9,929 nt of DNA from an uncultured Clostridium sp. (lineage in GTDB: Bacteria > Bacillota > Clostridia > TANB77 > CAG-508). The position numbers and the translations under genes are program-made. This document shows positions 1 to 7,100 of this stretch, piece by piece. Numbering within the stretch: position 1 is the stretch's first letter; every line of letters begins with the position of its first letter. The DNA lies in contig CATLUC010000057.1 of assembly GCA_950059165.1 (NCBI GenBank), positions 1 to 9,929 on the forward strand, given 5' to 3'. Under the pieces are notes generated by a model that saw only the letters and a program-made list of their open reading frames with translations, was not told the DNA's origin and did no database searches.

Positions 1-1109
1 ACATTTACAGTAATTCCTTGTTCTAAATTTTGATTTGTATTTGTTGTTGTTTCTCCATTTATTTTAATTGAGTTTTCTACAAATGTTGTTCCTTCTGGAA
101 TATTGTCTTTTATTACTACATCTTTTGCTAATCCCCCTGCATTTTCTGCTGTTATAGTATAAGTTATTTTTTCTCCTTCTACTACATAGTCTAGTCCTTT
201 AGCTGTCACTGCTGTTTTACTTGTTGTTATTATTGGTTCTACATATGTATTTTGCGTTTCATTTGTTGGTTTGTTTGGCTCTTCTGGATTTATTGGGTTT
301 TCTTTGTCATATGGGTCAATTGGAGCATTTGGGTTTTCTGGGTCAATTGGTTTTTCTGGATTTTCTTTATTTGTTAATTTGTCTGGTATCGTTGTTGTTA
401 ATGCTACATTTTTTATTTTTGTCATATCTTCCAATTTGTCTACTGTTACTTCAAAACTTACTGTTACTTCTTGTTTTTCAGGTATTCTTACAATTATTCC
501 TTTTTCTAAGTCTTGTTGTGTTTTGTTGGCTTTTTCTCCATTTATTTTAATTGAGTTCTCCACAAATGTTGTTCCACTTGGAATTGTATCCTTTACAATA
601 ATATCTCCAAATACACTTCCCTCATTTTGTAGTTTTATTGTATATGTTATTTTGTCTCCTAGTTTTACTTTACTTCCACTTACTGGATTGCTTTCTTTAG
701 TAACTTTTATACTTGATTTTTTTACATTATTTATAGTTTCTTCAGGTGTTGGTTTGTCATCTACATATGCTGTATTCCTAATATTTGCTTCAAATGTTCC
801 TTCTTGTAATTTGTTTACTATAACATCAAAACTTAATACTGCTTTTCCATTTGTTTCTTCTTGTTTTCCTAGTACATTTACAGTAATTCCCTGTTCTAAG
901 TCTTCTGCCTTATTTGTAGTTGTTTCATTATTTATTTTAACTGAATTTTCAATAAATGTTGTTCCTTTTGGGATTATATCTTTTATTACAACATCTTTTG
1001 CTAATCCCCCTGCATTTTCTACTGTAATTGTATATGTTATTTTTTCTCCTTCTACTACATAGTCTAATCCTTTAGAAGTTGTTGCTGTTTTACTGCTTGA
1101 AATAATTGG
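1..1109 (-). repeat. DUF11 array with a 291-residue (873-bp) repeating unit
   Basis: Three DUF11 domains lie here: residues 2545-2670, 2674-2782 and from 2836 to the edge. The first and third are near copies at protein and DNA level: bases 1-215 align without gaps to 874-1088 (offset exactly 873 bp). They share 'GLDYVVEGEKITYTIT', 'ENAGGLAKDVVIKD' and 'LEQGITVN'. The middle domain is a diverged relative ('GDKITYTIKLQNEG', 'IPSGTTFVENSIKI'). Between the second and third lies an Asn/Pro/Glu/Asp-rich linker (about 2783-2832). The repeating unit is thus domain A, domain B and linker, and the third domain opens a second unit. Confidence 0.85.
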
Positions 1110-4100
1110 TCCAATGAATGTATTTGTTATGGTTTTTGTTTCTTGATTGATATCTTTTTGATAGTATACCAAGTCTTTTTCATTTACTTGGGTTTCTTCA
1201 ACTTGATAATCAATTTCATTTCCTTGTTCATCATATTTTTCTAAGTTTGTAAATTCCCAACTCCAAATATCTTCATTTTCACTAAATTCTACATTGTTTA
1301 TTCTGTTTTCTTCTGTTAAGTCTTTTTCTGCTACTACTGTTTCTCCATTTTTTAGTTGATATCTAACTGTTTTTGGCAATGGGTATTGGTTGTTTGTATG
1401 ATTCCATTTTTTAATAACTGTTACATTTTTTGTAAAGTTTGTTTGGGTTCTTGCTGGTATTTTCCCTGTTTCTTTTTGGACATTGTCAACTGTGATTTTT
1501 GCTTCTGCATAATTGATAAAGCTTTTTTGTCCATAATTCATGTTTTTCCATACAAGCTCAATATTTTTAGTTATTTCAATTTTTTTATTTCCATTTTCAT
1601 ATGTATTTATGTTTTCTATTGTTTCTTCCCAAGTTATTGTTTTTTCTTCTTTGTTATAAGTTCCTTCATTTAAGTTAGAGTTTTCTTCATCTATTTCAAA
1701 TGGTAAATAATCTGTTATTGTAATTTGTGCATTTCCTAGTACATCTGATATTTCTGCATTGTATTTTAATGTATATTCCAGCTTTTGATTTTCTGTTTCC
1801 ATTAGTTCTGTTCCGTTTTTAGAAATACTATTATTTACAATTTTAGCTTCTTTTTTCTTATAATAGTAAATTACTTCTGTTTCTCTTTCTTGCATACTTC
1901 CAAAGCTATTAGAAGGCCATTTTTCATTAATTACATCATATCCTGGAATATTTGTATTTTGTGTTTGATATTCTGAACCAATTCTACCTTCTATTTCTTC
2001 GTCTTGAGCTAATTTTTCGGTTGTTCCATCTAAGTAATGGTGTACTGTTACTTTCGCATCTCTTCTACTATAATAGTATGTTACTTCTATTGGTTCTACT
2101 GTCATAACTCCTTTTGCATTTTGTGGTAGTTCGTTTGTTTCTACTTCATATCTTTCAATATCATCTTTTGGTTTTGTTTCATATTCTTTGTCAACTTCAC
2201 CACGTATTATTTCATCTAGTGCTAAACTTCTAGTTGTATTAAGAATATAATGATGTACAATTACTTGTGCTGGATTTGCTGTAAATGTTGCAACTACATG
2301 TATGTCTTCTTGTATATTTGTAAATTTGTCTAATACTACTGTTGCATCATTATTTCTTGTAAATTCAATTTCTTTTCCATTTACTTTAACAGAACTTACT
2401 TCATATCCTTCTTTTGGGGTTATTATGATATCTTTTTCAGAGTTTTTTGTGTATATTACTTGTTCATATGGTTCTTCATTTTCTCCTGAAATGTTTCCAC
2501 CTGTTCCTTCTACTCCTGTTGTTATATTGTATAAACGTTTGCTGTTTTGATAATTTATTTCGCTTGTTTCTGGTATTTCTGGTTGTGTTTCTACTTCTTG
2601 TATTTCAATTAAAGCTGCATCTACGTTATTACTAATTCCATTCAATTCTTGTCCATTATCTAATGTAAATTTTTTTTTTTTTTTTAATGTTCCTAATAAA
2701 ATTCTACCATTTTCATTAATATCTAAACATGTAAAATAATCTTTTTGTTCTCCACCATATATTTTCGCCCATTTTACATGTGCATCTTTATCAAATCTTG
2801 CAATAAATGCATCAAAATTACCTTTAGGTGTAATTTCTTGCCCATTTTCTAGGGTGATATTACTTGACATAGAACCTGCTATTGCAAATCCACCATCTGT
2901 CATTTTATCAATATGGTTTACTATTTCGTCATTTTCTCCTCCTAAGCCAAATCCAAATCTAATATTTCCAAATTTATCATATTTTACGACTAAATTGTCT
3001 CTTTCTCCCTTGCTTTCTAGCTCTAATCTATTACTTAATTGGATTGTTTCACTAAAATATCCTCCTACTACATATTCGCCATCAGTTGTCTCGGTAATGC
3101 CTGTTATTCTATTTGTTGCACCATAAATTCTTTTACCCCAGTTAAATGTATATCCATTTCCATTCTCGTCATATTTAAGTAAAACAGTATTATCAACTGC
3201 TTTTGAGTTACTTAAAACTTCTCCATTTGGTAATTTGATATTTCCTTTAGTAGCTCCTCCTACTATAATTCCATTATCCTGTGTTACCATTAATGCTGTA
3301 ATAAATACTTGTGTTTCATCCCAACTACTAGTTGCTATACCACCAGTAATTGTTGTTTCCCATGTTTGAGTATAAGTATTTCCTGATTTTTCATATCTTT
3401 CAATACGTATATTTGCATCACTTTGACCTGCTATTACAAATCCACCATTTATGGTTTCATCAATATATCTAAGTGTATAATTTAATCCTTTTTCCCATTC
3501 TAGTGTATATCCAGTTGTATTTTTTTGGAATACCATAACTCCTTTGTTTGCTACAACTAGAAGCCCTCCATTTTTAGTTTCTTTAACAAAATTAATATAA
3601 CCATAACTACAAGTTGTTTGCCATACTAATTTTCCATCTGCATCATATTTTACTAGTACATAGCTTGCTACATTTGAATCTCCTAATGTTCCACCACCAG
3701 TTGCTACTTTTCCACCTATTTGTCCACCAAATACTCTTCCTCCATCACTTGTTATTGCAACTCTTTCTATTATATCACTATTATTAGTTGAAAATTCTGT
3801 TGCCCATATTTCTTCTACTCCTTCTTTTCCTTCTTGTGATGCATCAATTCCAAAGTATTGAACTGGCTCTTCTGGTAATTCATATCCATTAATTGTTTGT
3901 ACTTCTTCAATTTTATATAATCCTTGTGCAATTTCTGCTGTATATAACCCATCTTTGTCAGTTGTAACAACACGCATTTCTTGTCCATCAATATTTTCAA
4001 TTTCTCCAATTGGATTACCATCTAAATCTGTTGCTTCTTTTCCTTCTAAGTCTGTTATTTTAAATTTTACTCCTTCTAATGGTTCTCCTGTTTCTTCATC

Positions 4101-7100
4101 TGTTTTTTGTAATTTGAATAATAATTCATTTTCATATTTTACTTTAATTTTGTTTCCTTCTATTACTTTATCTTCTAAAAATTGTCCTTCCAGTACTTCA
4201 AAGTCCCATATACCATCTACTTGTGTTGCTCTGAATTTTAAAGTTTCTTCTTTCATTTTATATCCAATTGGTGGTACTACTTCTTTTAATGTATATATTT
4301 CATTTTCATACAATTTATCAATTGTTAGAATTCCATTTTCTGCTGTTGCATACTCTTTTTCTGTTGATTCATCTCTTCCTTCTCCTTCTATTTCAAAGTG
4401 TGCATTTGGTAAAAGTCTTCCTGTTTTTTCTCCTATTTTAGATAGTTCTAAAGAATATTTAGGTATGCTTACATTATCAAAACTAAGTTCTATAACTGGT
4501 CTTGATTCTCTTTCTTCAACAAATGGTTCTTCTCTTGTTTCTACTCCATTATATTCTATTTCTAGTTTTCCATTATTACGTACCATCTTTACAGTAAATA
4601 CTTTATTTTTATAATAGTAGCCTTTTGCGTATTCTTCTTCTACTGTATATGTTTCATCTAATGATAAGCTTGGGATAATTGCAATACCATTAACATTAGT
4701 TTGATATACTTTACCTTCTTTTCCCATATCTTTTCCTTTTACTCTGAATCGTACATAAGATATGGTATTTGTTGTATCTTTTTCATATTGGGTAATTCTT
4801 ATATTGTATTTAGGTTCATTTTCAATATCTATATAAACATCTGATATTTCTTCATTTGATGTTTGCTCAATTTTACTTGTTTTTATTTTTCCACTTTGTA
4901 CTTGTAATTGTAAAGCACCATTTACTCTTACTACCTTAAATATAATTGGGCTTTCATTTAACATATAATCATATGTAGATATATCTGTTTGTTTCAATAT
5001 ATATGTTTGATTTGGTACTAAATATACTTCAAATTGCCCATCTTGATCTGTTTTATATTCTGGTCCTTGTAATCCAATTCCTGTTCCTGTTATAGCATAA
5101 ATAGTATTTTTTATCTTTATATCTGTTTCTGCTCTATAATTTGTTATATGTAATTTGTACCTATCTTGGTATAGTCCTGCATTAACATTGTTTTTTAACA
5201 AAGTTAATGATGATGTGTTTTCTGATAGTTGTATTAAATCTGTTGTATTTGTTGTTTGATTAAATTTATTGTTTATTCCTAAAAGACCTCCTACACCTTT
5301 TAATGTCATATAAAAATTGGTTGGCACATTTACTTTTACTTTATAATTTCCTTTTGCAAGGTTATGAAATTGATAATTTCCTTCTTGATCTGTTCTTGTT
5401 CTATCTATTTCTGTATTAGTAGAATTATATAATATAACTTCTACATTGCTCATTTTTTCTTCAAAGTAGTCCATTATTCCATTTCTATCATAGTCTTCCC
5501 ATACTTTTCCTGAAATAATTCTATCAATTACTTTTACTTGTACTTCTAATGTTTCTCGAGTTCTTCCTTGTTGTGTTTGCATTACTGCTTTATTTTTATA
5601 AATATCATTTGCTTTATTGTTTTTAGTTTTTAAATATAAATCAATTTCTATATGTGTGTTTTCTTCTAGTGTTCCTTTTAATGCAATAGCACTTGCTAAT
5701 GTACCCTCAGGTAGATCTGCTCCTAGTTCTATTTCTTGCCATATTGAGGTTTCTCCAAAATCTTCGTCTGTTACTTGTATTTCTACTTTACTGTCTTCTT
5801 CTCCTTCAACTTCTTTCATTAATTCTTGATTTGTGTATAACACTTTTATATTATCTATATCAACTGTTTTGTTATTTTCATTTTTCTTTTTATTTACTGT
5901 AATATTTTGTAATTCTATTTTAGTACCATTTGTTTCTAATGGTAATTTATCTAATAATTGAAATGTATCTAAATCAGCATCTGTATTATTTGAGGCAACT
6001 ATCTTGTAGTGTATTGTTCCATTTTCTTCTATTCCTGGTGTTTCAGTCATTTTATATAAGCTATAACTAGCTGAATTTTTAATGGTAATTTCTACTTTAC
6101 CTTTTCTTTTCTCTAAATTATTCATTCCTATTTTTGTTTTTTCGCCATCATTTAATACCTCTGATATAACAACTTCAGAACTATATTTAGTATTATTTTT
6201 TGTATTTTTGTCAATATTTGCTGTGTAATAAATATTTGGTATTTGTTCATTTACTGTACAATTATACATATACCACACTAAAGTTGTTGTTCCATCTTTA
6301 TTTACAGTTATTTCTGGCTCTTCATAATTACAACTTCCTACTTCATATGTAAGCCCTTTTGGTAATGTATCTGTTATTTTTATATGTATTCCTTTTATGT
6401 TATTGCCTTTATTTGTTAGAGTAGGAGTGATTATATATTTTACTTGACATTCTTTACTAGCCAAATCATATTGATCACTATTATATCCCAATCTATTTGT
6501 TGTTTTTTTAACTCCTAAATCTGCTCCTATTATTAATATTGAGTTTCCTGAACGTTCTCCATTATGTGTTCCCATTACTATTTGTCCATTTTCATCATAT
6601 TGAGTTTTAACATATCTTGGTATATTTACGTTTTTGCCATTATATTCTGTAATTAATGGTTTTGGATAATTTAAATCTTCATATTTTAACCCATTTTCTT
6701 TATCATAAGTATATTTTTTATTGGCAAATGAAAATTCAGTATCATAATCCCAAATTGTTACATCATTTACAGTTTGATATACTTTTCCGATTTCAGCATT
6801 ATCACTTATGAATGTTCTTATTCCATAGTAATATTGATATCCACCTCTTCCATTTAAGTTTCTATCTTCAAATAATACACCTACACATTTATAACCTTGT
6901 TCTTGTAGTTCAAACATACTTGGAAAGTAAATTAAATCTTGTTCTTTTGCATCTTGCATTTCATCATCATCTTTCCAACCTGTTTTGTCTGGCTTTGCTG
7001 CATATAATGTTTTTAATTTTCCCTCTTGCCTTACTTTTTTTCCGTCTCCACTTGTTGCATCTTCTGGTATTGAAAATGCTTTATCATCAAATTTTTGTAA

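Noticed and set aside
271..1062. Plus-strand open frame of 263 codons
   Set aside because: It is antisense to the DUF11 array, whose domains are clear on the minus strand. Its product is Phe/Ser/Val-rich low-complexity sequence mirroring the AT-rich codons, with no domain signature.
1..1109. CRISPR-like array, because of the repeats
   Set aside because: The repeat is 873 bp apart, in coding frame, and encodes DUF11 domains; there are no short regularly spaced repeats.
2670..2685. Frameshift at the homopolymer splitting the giant gene into two pseudogene parts
   Set aside because: With 16 bases as given, the frame is the same on both sides and blade 7 continues sensibly, aligning with blade 6 (Leu-Asp-Asn-Gly-Gln-Glu against Leu-Glu-Asn-Gly-Gln-Glu).
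3815..4021. Minus-strand open frame of 68 codons
   Set aside because: It lies in a different frame within the giant gene, where the giant frame has clear domain content.
3955..4614. Plus-strand open frame of 219 codons
   Set aside because: Antisense to the Cna-B/SpaA-like domains; Ser/Phe/Leu-rich shadow without a ribosome-binding site or recognisable motif.
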